10,677 nt of DNA from Prevotella sp. UBA4376 (GTDB lineage: Bacteria > Bacteroidota > Bacteroidia > Bacteroidales > Bacteroidaceae), in assembly GCA_002391185.1 (NCBI GenBank), contig DGRY01000149.1, positions 1 through 10,677 of the forward strand, in the 5' to 3' direction. The position numbers and the translations under genes were made by a program. Below the pieces are notes generated by a model. It saw only the letters and a program-made list of their open reading frames with translations. It did no database searches and was not told where the DNA came from. Shown here piece by piece: positions 1 to 6,211 of this stretch; the stretch's first letter is position 1; each line of letters opens with the position of its first letter.

Positions 1-43
1 CTTTGCGCGATTGCGCACTGGTGCATCAGCACTTTATTTTCTA
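1..43. other. Left edge, two mini-hairpins, no gene seen
   Basis: Two short stem-loops sit side by side before the large palindrome: GCGC-GATT-GCGC (5-16) and GTGC-ATCA-GCAC (21-32). No coding frame is supported here. They may belong to the same structured element or to the 3' end of a transcript entering from the left. Confidence 0.35.
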
Positions 44-170
44 GTGTATGAATGGATTCTTTCTGAAAGAGAATAATGATATTGATGTTGGGCTTGGAAA
101 GCATGCTTTCTAAAAGCCAAAGCATCAATATCATTATAGGCTCATTCTGAGCCGTATTCCATTCATACAC
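44..170. repeat. Nested long palindrome (multi-arm hairpin)
   Basis: The outer arms GTGTATGAATGGA (44-56) and TCCATTCATACAC (158-170) are perfect 13-bp inverted repeats. Inside them a second 15-bp pair (73-87 with 123-137) is also perfect, and the apex contains GGCTT/AAGCC (91-95/114-118) around the perfect palindrome GAAAGCATGCTTTC (97-110). On the 3' side between the two stems, GGCTC-ATTCT-GAGCC (139-153) is a separate small hairpin, so the whole folds as a multi-arm structure. No reading frame covers it. It could be a REP-like or MITE-like element, a structured RNA, or the terminator of a gene to the left. The two perfect arms make chance unlikely. Confidence 0.8.
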
Positions 171-207
171 ATTTTCTTCTTTTTAAAATCTCAAGTAAAA
201 TAATTCG

Positions 208-224
208 CTTGCGAAACTTTAGTA
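208..224 (+). repeat. Dispersed GCGAAACTTTAGTA motif, copy 1
   Basis: CTTGCGAAACTTTAGTA lies between the window-start palindrome and the promoter of the 40-residue gene. Near-identical strings occur at 4066-4083 and 6128-6144, all intergenic and on the plus strand. Confidence 0.5.
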
Positions 225-241
225 AAATTATATATAATAGA

Positions 242-273
242 TTTGTTGTTTTGAATATAAACTTATATCTTTG
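242..273 (+). promoter_or_regulatory. Bacteroidetes-type promoter of the 40-residue gene
   Basis: TTTG (242-245) is followed after 20 bp by TATCTTTG (266-273), matching the TTTG-N19-21-TAnnTTTG promoter recognised by the primary sigma factor of Bacteroidetes. Transcription would start near 280, which rules out the longer reading frame beginning at 209. Confidence 0.7.
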
Positions 274-304
274 TCTTAAAAAGAAAGGAGTTGAAAATGA
301 AAAG

Positions 305-427
305 ATGAATAAAGAAGAAATCATAAAAGCTCTGAAGAAAGCCGTAGAGCATAAGAAAGAGCTATGTGAGCAAACGGAAGCCCAGTGGGCAAAAGAAGGT
401 GTTAAGGGAAAAGTTATCTGTTTGTGA
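305..427 (+). CDS. 40-residue hypothetical protein
   Basis: I do not recognise this gene. The open frame could begin at 209, but the promoter box lies at 242-273, so the ATG at 305 is the usable start; AGGAG at 286-290 lies upstream of it. The product is a charged, probably helical 40-residue protein (MNKEEIIKALKKAVEHKKEL at the N-terminus), with no signal peptide or membrane segment and two cysteines, one near the C-terminus (VICL). It is transcribed alone: a promoter precedes it and a hairpin follows directly on the stop codon. The downstream Fic gene has its own promoter box, so a toxin-antitoxin partnership is possible but not shown. The isolated promoter-gene-terminator unit is the best evidence that it is real. 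Confidence 0.6.
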   Translation: MNKEEIIKALKKAVEHKKELCEQTEAQWAKEGVKGKVICL

Positions 428-454
428 TACGATTTTCGTATCGTTTTCGTGTTT
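426..454 (+). terminator. Terminator-like hairpin after the 40-residue gene
   Basis: GATACGA (426-432), loop TTT, TCGTATC (436-442), followed by a T-rich tract. The stem overlaps the TGA stop codon. The 7-bp stem plus the T-run fits an intrinsic terminator. Confidence 0.6.
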
Positions 455-567
455 TTCGTGTTTTCGGGATTAAATTCTCAAGGTTGTAATTAGTTAGAAA
501 TAGGTAACGGAAAGTGCTGTGCAATAGGATTTTTTGTTTTTAAGAGTACAAATTGAAAATAAAACAT

Positions 568-575
568 TATATTTG
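568..575 (+). promoter_or_regulatory. TAnnTTTG -7 box of the Fic gene
   Basis: TATATTTG lies 9 bases before the ATG at 584. No TTTG is found at the usual 19-21 bp upstream; the nearest is about 31 bp away. Initiation about 5-8 bases downstream would give an almost leaderless message. Confidence 0.5.
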
Positions 576-583
576 CATATCGT

Positions 584-1453
584 ATGACGGAAGAGAATAA
601 AGGCATATTGTTGCAACTGCTCAATAAACATCGTGAACTGGGTATGGCAGAACAGATAGATTATGAAAAATTCTATCTGTATTCTATCGTGACTCATTCT
701 ACAGCAATAGAAGGAAGTACAGTTACAGAGGTTGAGGCTCAACTTTTGTTTGATGAGGGTATCACTTCTAACAAGCGTAGTATTGTTGAGCAGAATATGA
801 ATATTGATCTTAAGGCGGCATACGATTATGGCTATGCATGGATAAAACGTCATGAGGATATTACTGTAGAATCTCTTATCAAATTGGCTTCTAAGGTAAT
901 GGCTCGTACAGGTTCTGAATATAATACTCTTGGTGGTTCTTTTGATGCATCAAAAGGTGAACTTCGTAAAGTAAATGTTACTGCAGGAGCAGGTGGCCGT
1001 TCGTATATGAACGTTTTCGATAAGCCAAATGACCAAAATAAAACTTGTTTTAATTTTGGCATGGCGAGAAAAGGTGGGATAGAATCCAATTATCTCAAAG
1101 TGCCACAGCGCTTGGAGGCATTTTGTAAGGAGCTGAATGCTCGTAGAAAGGCTATTGATCCTTCAGATATTTGTGCTATTTACGACCTAAGTTTCTGGGC
1201 ACATTTTGAACTTGTTACTATTCATCCTTGGGCTGATGGTAATGGACGTACCTGTAGATTGCTTATGAATCTTTTGCAGATGGAATATGGTTTACTTCCT
1301 ACAAAGGTTTTGAAGGAAGATAAGGCAGAATACATTCAAGCACTTATAGATACACGAGATAAAGAGGATATTAATATCTTCCTTGATTGTATGGCTCACC
1401 TGCATATCTCTCATTTACAGCACGATATTAAGCAATATGAGGAATCTTTGTAG
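584..1453 (+). CDS. Fic family protein AMP-transferase (class II type)
   Basis: A 289-residue Fic-domain protein, expected to transfer AMP from ATP to hydroxyl side chains of target proteins in the cytoplasm. The catalytic loop H214-PWADGNGR-TCR225 matches the family HPFxxGNGRxxR, with Trp instead of Phe at the third position; His214 is the catalytic base and D218 the Mg-binding acid. An N-terminal STAIEG (S39, E43, G44) matches the [S/T]xxxE[G/N] inhibitory helix, which places it among self-inhibited Fic proteins that need no separate antitoxin. The region between carries the usual helical core and the target-docking segment around 110-130. The start at 584 is only 9 bases past a -7 box; ATG at 644 (M21) is the alternative and would keep both motifs. 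The target is unknown. Flanked by unrelated transcription units. Confidence 0.93.
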   Translation: MTEENKGILLQLLNKHRELGMAEQIDYEKFYLYSIVTHSTAIEGSTVTEVEAQLLFDEGITSNKRSIVEQNMNIDLKAAYDYGYAWIKRHEDITVESLIKLASKVMARTGSEYNTLGGSFDASKGELRKVNVTAGAGGRSYMNVFDKPNDQNKTCFNFGMARKGGIESNYLKVPQRLEAFCKELNARRKAIDPSDICAIYDLSFWAHFELVTIHPWADGNGRTCRLLMNLLQMEYGLLPTKVLKEDKAEYIQALIDTRDKEDINIFLDCMAHLHISHLQHDIKQYEESL

Positions 1454-1525
1454 AAAGTGGATAGTTTGGGAATAATCCAATTTCTATATTTTATTTACTT
1501 GCTGTAACAATTTATTACTTTGAGG

Positions 1526-1557
1526 TTTGGAGGTATCAATATTTATTCATATCTTTG
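1526..1557 (+). promoter_or_regulatory. Promoter of the CD225-DUF2752-TM2 operon
   Basis: TTTG (1526-1529), 20 bp, TATCTTTG (1550-1557): a full match to the Bacteroidetes promoter. The start site would be near 1563, giving a leader of about 55 nt before ATG 1619. It overlaps the longer open frame beginning at 1520 and so excludes that start. Confidence 0.75.
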
Positions 1558-1618
1558 TTTCGGAAATGTGATTGTTAATGCAATTGCGAAAATTTATTTA
1601 CCTCTAAAAAAAGAAAAA

Positions 1619-1945
1619 ATGGAAGAAACAAACCTTGAAAATCAGGTTCAGATGAATGAAGAACAGAGTCGTGTGAATGTATCTGAACAAGTGCCTCCTA
1701 TGCCAAGCAACAACATGGTGTTGGCAATCTTAACAACCGTGTGCTGCTGTCTGCCTTTAGGTATCGTTGCTGTTATAAAGGCAAGCCAGGTTAGTAGTCT
1801 ATACATGGCAAAGCAATATGCTGCTGCTCAGAAATCTGCCGACGATGCCAAGAAATGGGCTTTGATAGGCATGGGCTGTGGTATCTTTTTCGATATCATT
1901 TATGCTATCTTGTGGTTCACAGGTACCCTTTTGTCTTTGAGCTAA
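1619..1945 (+). CDS. CD225/dispanin (IFITM-like) membrane protein
   Basis: A 108-residue protein with an acidic, polar, proline-containing N-terminus (1-31) and two hydrophobic segments (about 32-55 and 80-104) separated by the polar loop ASQVSSLYMAKQYAAAQKSA. This is the CD225/dispanin layout shared with animal IFITM proteins: short cytosolic tail, a first helix carrying adjacent cysteines (C42-C44) and the ending IKASQVSSLY, then a second membrane helix. The start at 1619 follows an A-rich tract; the open frame begins further upstream at 1520, but that part overlaps the promoter. It is the first gene of a tight three-gene operon with DUF2752 and TM2 proteins, a grouping I recall from other Bacteroidetes. 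The molecular role is unknown; an envelope or membrane-stress function is inference only. Confidence 0.88.
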   Translation: MEETNLENQVQMNEEQSRVNVSEQVPPMPSNNMVLAILTTVCCCLPLGIVAVIKASQVSSLYMAKQYAAAQKSADDAKKWALIGMGCGIFFDIIYAILWFTGTLLSLS

Positions 1946-1952
1946 ATAAAAA

Positions 1953-2324
1953 TTGAAACTAAAAGTATTATTTGCCATAGGCATAGTTCTGGTAATTGGA
2001 ATATTGTATTTCTTTAATCCTGAGCAGTATTGGGTGATGCCCAAATGTCCGTTTAAAATATTAACAGGACTGAGCTGCCCAGGATGTGGTATTCAAAGGG
2101 CTATACATGCCTTGCTCATGGGTGATGTTAGGAAAGCTATAGGCTACAACTACTTCCTTGTGTTCGCTGGCCCTTATGCTCTGTCGTTCATAGTACTCTA
2201 TTTCATGCCCGAGTCCCAAGCAAAACAACGAATGACGCGATTTCTGAATAACAAGTATCTTGTTAATTTCTTCATCGCATCGTTTTTTATATGGCTAATA
2301 GTTAGAAATTATTTTAATCTATAG
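1953..2324 (+). CDS. DUF2752 family membrane protein
   Basis: A 123-residue inner-membrane protein. The diagnostic DUF2752 block is CPFKILTGLSCPGCGIQRA (C32, then C42-P-G-C45, then Q48-R49-A50), lying between an N-terminal helix (about 5-21) and two more hydrophobic segments (about 66-85 and 104-117). The start is TTG at 1953, seven bases after the stop of the CD225 gene; the only in-frame ATG nearby (2037) would remove the first helix, so the TTG is preferred. The CPGC pair could bind metal or form a disulfide, but no activity is known for the family. It is translationally close to both neighbours (7 and 2 bases), so the three proteins are probably made together. Confidence 0.85.
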   Translation: MKLKVLFAIGIVLVIGILYFFNPEQYWVMPKCPFKILTGLSCPGCGIQRAIHALLMGDVRKAIGYNYFLVFAGPYALSFIVLYFMPESQAKQRMTRFLNNKYLVNFFIASFFIWLIVRNYFNL

Positions 2325-2326
2325 AT

Positions 2327-2659
2327 ATGGAACAGAATCAGGTAAATCAGTTAATGGCTATGTATGGCTCAAAACTGCCTTTTGAACACCTTCAGAGTGT
2401 TAAACGCAAACTTGAAACAGTTGATTACGACACAGCAGTTGTATGCTTGAGTCAATTAAAAGATCCAACAATCTCCTTGATTCTCTCCTTGCTTATTGGT
2501 GCATATGGTGTTGATCGCTTTTATGTGGGAGATATAGGCTTGGGTGTTGTAAAACTGCTCACTTGCGGTGGTGCAGGAATATGGTGGATAATTGATTTGT
2601 TTCTTATAATGGATACTACCAGACAAAGAAACTTTGAAAAGCTTATGTTTATGTTGTAA
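2327..2659 (+). CDS. TM2 domain-containing protein
   Basis: A 110-residue protein with a soluble helical N-terminus (1-46) and a TM2 domain (about 47-96): a first helix ending in GAYGVDRFYVGD, the turn with the conserved DRFY (63-66), then a second helix with GIWWIIDLF (84-92) and the closing DTTRQRN. TM2 domains form two-helix hairpins in membranes of bacteria and animals; no enzymatic function is known. ATG at 2327 is 2 bases past the DUF2752 stop, so it is the last gene of the operon that begins at 1619. A bidirectional terminator follows 27 bases after its stop codon. Confidence 0.9.
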   Translation: MEQNQVNQLMAMYGSKLPFEHLQSVKRKLETVDYDTAVVCLSQLKDPTISLILSLLIGAYGVDRFYVGDIGLGVVKLLTCGGAGIWWIIDLFLIMDTTRQRNFEKLMFML

Positions 2660-2686
2660 TAGCAAAGGCTGTTTCTTAATATACGG

Positions 2687-2718
2687 AAAAAAGGGGTGCG
2701 TTATTGCATCCCTTTTTT
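2687..2718. terminator. Bidirectional terminator between TM2 and CE15 genes
   Basis: AAAAAAGGGGTGC (2687-2699), a 6-base loop, GCATCCCTTTTTT (2706-2718): a 13-bp stem with one G-T pair and an A-run/T-run on both sides, so it can end transcription in both directions. The stop codon of the minus-strand esterase falls inside the loop and its last codons form one arm. Confidence 0.88.
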
Positions 2719-3807
2719 CAATAAGAAGCGGTCGATGAAATCTTCCACAATGCCGTATTGCTCTTTGGGAAGCTGACAATGGGGATGATTGCCTCGAATA
2801 CTGTAGTCAACCTTTTTCTCCAGTCCAAACTGTTTCCACACAGGAATGGCAGCCTTCATGGATACTTCTGCCGAAGGGTCGGCGAGCCAAGGGTAATCGG
2901 TATTGCCAAGCATGAGGAATGCACGTGGACACACCATTGTCACAAGTTCGTGATGATCATAAGGCAGGCGATACACGCTGTCGCCATGAAACTGCTCTTT
3001 TAAACTCTCTTTAAACCAATGATAGTCGGTGTGGTCAAGGTCTTCAACTCCTGTCATGGTGTGTGATGTGCGCCAGTTGGCTACACCTCCTCCGCCTGGT
3101 TCTTGGGCAATGGTGAGAGCAACTCTTTCGTCGAAAGCCCCGCAGAACAGAGCCATTTTTCCAGCATAGCTACAGCCTGTTACTCCAATATGCTTCATGT
3201 CTATTCTTGTTTTCTTTTCACCAAGTATCTCCAAACCGTCAATAAGTCGTTGGAACCCCCATATCCATTCGCTGTAAGCCCCATTGTCTTTAAGGTGAGG
3301 ATATAGTTTGTCAAAAGGATAGTTTCCTCTTCCTGCTGCTTTGCCCATAAACTGCGAATAGTTGTTTACCTGTGCTTCGTGAAAAGTCATCAAGGCAATA
3401 GGACGATTGTCAAAAATATCCTTTGGCAAGGAAATGTGACTTGTTCCAATCATCAAAGGGAACGGTCCATCGCCCTTGGGGTATGTTATCTTTGATGAGA
3501 GTTCTATGCTTTGTCCGTTTACAGTTACTTTCACCTTTAGAGTGTCGCCATCCATTCGTGCCAGAATGTTTTTCTTGTCAACGGCAGGTATTTCGCCTAT
3601 CTCGTAGTGTTGAATCATTTGTGCAATCTCCTTGCGACGTTTCCCCCATTGCTTCAGATTTTTCACATAGTGTTTTCCGTCAGCCATAAGAAGCGGATTA
3701 GGAAGTTCACGTTGAACAGGTAGATTGTCAACGTTAGGCATACTTTGTGCCTGTGCACAAGGAAAAAAGCTACAAGCCATTAAAATAATTGTGGCGATTT
3801 GTTTCAT
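2701..3807 (-). CDS. Secreted CE15 glucuronoyl esterase-like hydrolase
   Basis: A 368-residue alpha/beta hydrolase of the CE15 type. CE15 enzymes cleave the ester between lignin alcohols and 4-O-methylglucuronic acid on xylan. The nucleophile elbow is VTGCSYAGK with Ser213 (family GCSRxGK, here Tyr for Arg), the acid lies in AQEPGGGG (Glu236), and the histidine is in RGNHPHC (His343). N-terminal MKQIATIILMACSFFPCAQA is a signal peptide, cut after AQA; LMAC is a weak lipobox alternative, so it could be a lipoprotein. The reading frame runs up to 3834, but that codon lies in the -7 box (3832-3839), so ATG 3807 is used. It stands alone, without other carbohydrate genes in the window; convergent with the TM2 operon. 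The Arg-to-Tyr change may alter substrate preference. Confidence 0.87.
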   Translation of the reverse strand: MKQIATIILMACSFFPCAQAQSMPNVDNLPVQRELPNPLLMADGKHYVKNLKQWGKRRKEIAQMIQHYEIGEIPAVDKKNILARMDGDTLKVKVTVNGQSIELSSKITYPKGDGPFPLMIGTSHISLPKDIFDNRPIALMTFHEAQVNNYSQFMGKAAGRGNYPFDKLYPHLKDNGAYSEWIWGFQRLIDGLEILGEKKTRIDMKHIGVTGCSYAGKMALFCGAFDERVALTIAQEPGGGGVANWRTSHTMTGVEDLDHTDYHWFKESLKEQFHGDSVYRLPYDHHELVTMVCPRAFLMLGNTDYPWLADPSAEVSMKAAIPVWKQFGLEKKVDYSIRGNHPHCQLPKEQYGIVEDFIDRFLLKKGMQ

Positions 3808-3831
3808 GATATGAATAGAATTAATTTTATG

Positions 3832-3839
3832 CAAAGGTA
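3832..3839 (-). promoter_or_regulatory. -7 box of the CE15 esterase gene
   Basis: The minus strand reads TACCTTTG here, matching TAnnTTTG, 25-32 bases before ATG 3807. No clear TTTG is seen 19-21 bp further upstream. The box decides against the in-frame ATG at 3834. Confidence 0.55.
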
Positions 3840-3882
3840 ATCAAATTACTGATGAAAATGTAATTATATCGCAGAAAACTTG

Positions 3883-3890
3883 TACTTTTG
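3883..3890 (+). promoter_or_regulatory. Possible -7 box for the transporter-dinB unit
   Basis: TACTTTTG matches TAnnTTTG, but no good -33 TTTG is present 20 bp upstream. If used, it would give a leader of about 215 nt before ATG 4105, containing the inverted repeats at 3941-4004. Confidence 0.4.
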
Positions 3891-3940
3891 TAAGTAATTG
3901 AGGTAAAACAGCTACGCTTGCTTACGCAGACGCAAATTAT

Positions 3941-4004
3941 CGAGAATTAAACGCGAATTATTATAAATTTTATCATGGCAAAAATAATTCTCGAAAAATT
4001 CTCG
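3941..4004 (+). repeat. Inverted and direct repeats in the transporter leader
   Basis: CGAGAATTA (3941-3949) pairs perfectly with TAATTCTCG (3985-3993), while GAATTATT (3955-3962) pairs with AATAATTC (3983-3990), so the two hairpins are mutually exclusive. Another TTCTCG follows at 3999-4004. Similar degenerate attcgcg/attctcg strings are common between Bacteroidales genes, so this may be a dispersed repeat rather than a regulatory switch. Confidence 0.45.
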
Positions 4005-4065
4005 TCAATTTCGGTAATTTACGTTAAGCGAAGCGCAATCTTCTTGAATTCTAAAAAGTTGAGCT

Positions 4066-4083
4066 ACAAGCGAAACTTCAGTA
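4066..4083 (+). repeat. Dispersed GCGAAACTTYAGTA motif, copy 2
   Basis: ACAAGCGAAACTTCAGTA, 21 bases before the transporter start, one base different from the copies at 208-224 and 6128-6144 in the shared core. Confidence 0.5.
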
Positions 4084-4104
4084 AGTAATCACAGGTGTTG
4101 GAAT

Positions 4105-5022
4105 ATGGAATGTACAAATGAAAAAGAGGTTTATCGTGTAACCCTGGCTGGTAGTGCAATAAATGCTGGTTTGGTTCTGTTCAAACTGGTGGCAGGATTT
4201 CTTGGAAATTCAGCTGCTATGATAGCCGATGGTGTTCATTCTCTTAGCGATTTCCTTACGGATATTGTGGTTATTGTGTTTGTGCGCATCAGCAATAAAC
4301 CACAAGACAAGAATCATGATTACGGTCATGGCAAGTATGAAACCTTAGCTACAGCCCTTATTGGTATGGCTCTTTTTGCTGTAGGCATCTATATTCTTAT
4401 ATCAGGCGCTTTAAAGATTCTTACGGTATTAGGTGGACATGAACTTGAAAGTCCAGGAATGCTTGCTTGGGTTGCTGCTTTAGTAAGTATAGCTCTTAAA
4501 GAGTGGGCTTATCAGTTCACGGTAAAAACAGGTAAGCGCATCGGTTCGCATATTGTTGTTGCCAACGCATGGCATCACCGTAGCGATGCTCTCTCGTCAA
4601 TAGGTGCTGCCGTGGGTATTGGTTTTGCTATTCTTTTAGGTCATCAATGGGTTGTTCTCGACCCCATAGCTGCTGTTGTTGTTAGTTTCTTTATCATGCG
4701 CACAGCTTATCAGCTTATTAGGCAGGCTTTGGATGAGTTGCTCGAAAAAAGTCTTCCTGATGATGTTGAGAACGAGATAGTGACTGTTGTTGAAAACGAT
4801 CCTGTTGTGAGCGAGGTTCATCACTTGCGCACTCGTCGTATAGGAAATAACATAGCCATAGAGATGCATGTGCGTATGCCTGGTAATATATCGCTCTATG
4901 AATCACATTGTCATGCCACAGAGATAGAGAAACGCTTGCGCAGCAAGTTTGGCTCTTCCACCCATATAGGCTTGCATGTAGAGCCTGTTAAAGTTAATGG
5001 TGGTTATCAGAAACCTGAATAA
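4105..5022 (+). CDS. Cation diffusion facilitator family transporter
   Basis: A 305-residue CDF protein that exports divalent metals (Zn, Fe, Mn or Co) from the cytoplasm in exchange for protons. Six membrane segments occupy roughly 12-215. Metal-site motifs are visible in helix 2 (ADGVHSLSD, D42, H45 and D49) and helix 5 (HHRSD, H157 and D161). The cytoplasmic C-terminal domain (about 216-295) holds further histidines (EVHHLR, EMHV, YESHCHATE, LHVEP) of the kind that bind zinc at the dimer interface. Length matches FieF-like bacterial members. A weak AGGTG lies 9 bases before the ATG. The dinB start follows 4 bases after the stop, so the two are probably co-transcribed; the functional link is unclear. 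Metal specificity cannot be told from sequence alone. Confidence 0.95.
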   Translation: MECTNEKEVYRVTLAGSAINAGLVLFKLVAGFLGNSAAMIADGVHSLSDFLTDIVVIVFVRISNKPQDKNHDYGHGKYETLATALIGMALFAVGIYILISGALKILTVLGGHELESPGMLAWVAALVSIALKEWAYQFTVKTGKRIGSHIVVANAWHHRSDALSSIGAAVGIGFAILLGHQWVVLDPIAAVVVSFFIMRTAYQLIRQALDELLEKSLPDDVENEIVTVVENDPVVSEVHHLRTRRIGNNIAIEMHVRMPGNISLYESHCHATEIEKRLRSKFGSSTHIGLHVEPVKVNGGYQKPE

Positions 5023-5026
5023 AGCT

Positions 5027-6118
5027 ATGATTGAAAGAAAGATCATACATGTGGATATGGATGCCTTCTTTGCAAGTGTTGAGCAAAGAGATAATCCCGA
5101 ACTTCGTGGCAAGCCAGTAGCTGTGGGCTACGATGGTGCACGTGGAGTGGTATCTACAGCGAGCTATGAAGCCCGCAAGTATGGCGTTCATTCTGCTCAG
5201 GCTATGTCTATTGCCAAGCGTCGTTGTCCCGACCTTATTGTTGTTAACGGAAGCTACCAGCGCTATAAGGAGGTGTCGGCACAGATACATAGCATCTTTC
5301 ACGATTACACCGACATTATAGAACCCATAAGTCTTGATGAGGCTTTTCTTGATGTAACTCAAAACAAGATAGGCATAAAACTGGCTGTGGATATTGCCAA
5401 GGAGATAAAGGCACGTATCAAGTCAGAGCTCAACCTTACAGCTTCGGCAGGCGTGTCGTATAACAAGTTTCTGGCAAAGATAGCCTCCGACTATCGTAAA
5501 CCTGATGGCTTGTGTACGGTTCATCCTGACAAAGCACTCGACTTTGTTGCTCAGCTACCTGTTGAGAAATTCTGGGGGGTAGGTCCTAAGACCGCCAAGC
5601 GCATGCACCACATGGGCATTTTCACTGGTGCAGATTTAAGAAATGTTTCTTTGAACCATCTTATAGAAGTGTTTGGAAAGGCAGGCCCTGTGTTCTATAA
5701 TTTCTCGCGTGCTATCGACAACCGTCCTGTCGTTACCGACTGGGTGCGTAAGTCAGTAGGTTGTGAAACCACTTTTCTTAAGGATATCAGCCAGAAATCC
5801 AAGCTGATAATAGAGTTGTATCATATCACCCTTGAACTTGTTCGCCGAATAGAGAAAGCCGATTTCGAGGGTAAAACACTAACGCTGAAGATAAAATATG
5901 GCGATTTCACACAGATAACCCGAAGTATCACCCAGCACAAGGTTCTTAGGGATAAAACCACCATTCTTCCGCTTGCAAAACAACTGTTGAGTGTAATAGA
6001 CTATTCCTATGACCATCCTATACGCTTGATGGGACTTTCTGTGTCTAAGCCTTCCGAAAACGATATTGACGATAATGAGCCCGAATGGATAGAGGGCTTT
6101 CTTGACTTTAAGGATTAA
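5027..6118 (+). CDS. dinB: DNA polymerase IV (Y-family)
   Basis: A 363-residue translesion DNA polymerase. The catalytic core shows KIIHVDMDAFFASVEQRDNP at the N-terminus (D10, with F15 at the steric-gate position that excludes ribonucleotides), then SLDEAFLDVT (D104, E105); these three acids bind the two metals. A helix-hairpin-helix thumb segment follows (WGVGPKTAKRM), then the little-finger domain (about 230-340). The frame is open from 4997, overlapping the transporter gene, but ATG 5027 gives the normal family N-terminus and sits 4 bases past the preceding stop. The C-terminal tail ends EGFLDFKD, possibly a sliding-clamp contact, though it does not match the classic motif well. No LexA-like operator was recognised; expression probably follows the transporter. 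Confidence 0.97.
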   Translation: MIERKIIHVDMDAFFASVEQRDNPELRGKPVAVGYDGARGVVSTASYEARKYGVHSAQAMSIAKRRCPDLIVVNGSYQRYKEVSAQIHSIFHDYTDIIEPISLDEAFLDVTQNKIGIKLAVDIAKEIKARIKSELNLTASAGVSYNKFLAKIASDYRKPDGLCTVHPDKALDFVAQLPVEKFWGVGPKTAKRMHHMGIFTGADLRNVSLNHLIEVFGKAGPVFYNFSRAIDNRPVVTDWVRKSVGCETTFLKDISQKSKLIIELYHITLELVRRIEKADFEGKTLTLKIKYGDFTQITRSITQHKVLRDKTTILPLAKQLLSVIDYSYDHPIRLMGLSVSKPSENDIDDNEPEWIEGFLDFKD

Positions 6119-6127
6119 AGTTTAGCA

Positions 6128-6144
6128 ACAAGCGAAACTTTAGT
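6128..6144 (+). repeat. Dispersed GCGAAACTTTAGTA motif, copy 3
   Basis: CAACAAGCGAAACTTTAGTA lies 9 bases after the dinB stop. The core GCGAAACTTTAGTA is identical to copy 1. Confidence 0.5.
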
Positions 6145-6154
6145 ACTTTAGTTT

Positions 6155-6211
6155 TAAAGAAAAACCAAGAAAACACCTTCAAAGGTTTTCATTTCTTCGA
6201 AATGGTTGTGC
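6155..6211 (+). repeat. 57-bp direct repeat, left copy
   Basis: Identical to 10583-10639 except A/G at 6167, in the same orientation, 4428 bp apart. It contains its own small stem, ATTTC-TTC-GAAAT (6191-6203), and an ACCTT/AAGGT dyad around 6174-6186. The similarity resumes at AAGATG (6216-6221) in the same register. The two copies bracket exactly the minus-strand cassette from smalltalk to the primase gene. The unit could mark an element boundary or be a dispersed intergenic repeat. Confidence 0.85.

Noticed and set aside
209..304. N-terminal extension of the 40-residue protein
   Set aside because: The promoter -33 and -7 boxes lie inside it, so it would not be transcribed.
494..1089. Minus-strand open frames opposite the Fic gene
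   Set aside because: They are antisense shadows of a clearly conserved Fic coding frame.
305..1453. Toxin-antitoxin pair of the 40-residue protein with Fic
   Set aside because: A terminator and a separate promoter lie between them, and the Fic protein carries its own inhibitory motif.
2758..3689. Plus-strand open frames opposite the CE15 gene
   Set aside because: Antisense shadows with no domain features; the minus-strand frame has the full catalytic motifs and a signal peptide.
3975..4088. 37-residue plus-strand frame (MAKIILEKFS...) before the transporter
   Set aside because: It consists of the inverted repeats and the dispersed GCGAAACTTYAGTA motif; no ribosome site or conservation signal is visible.
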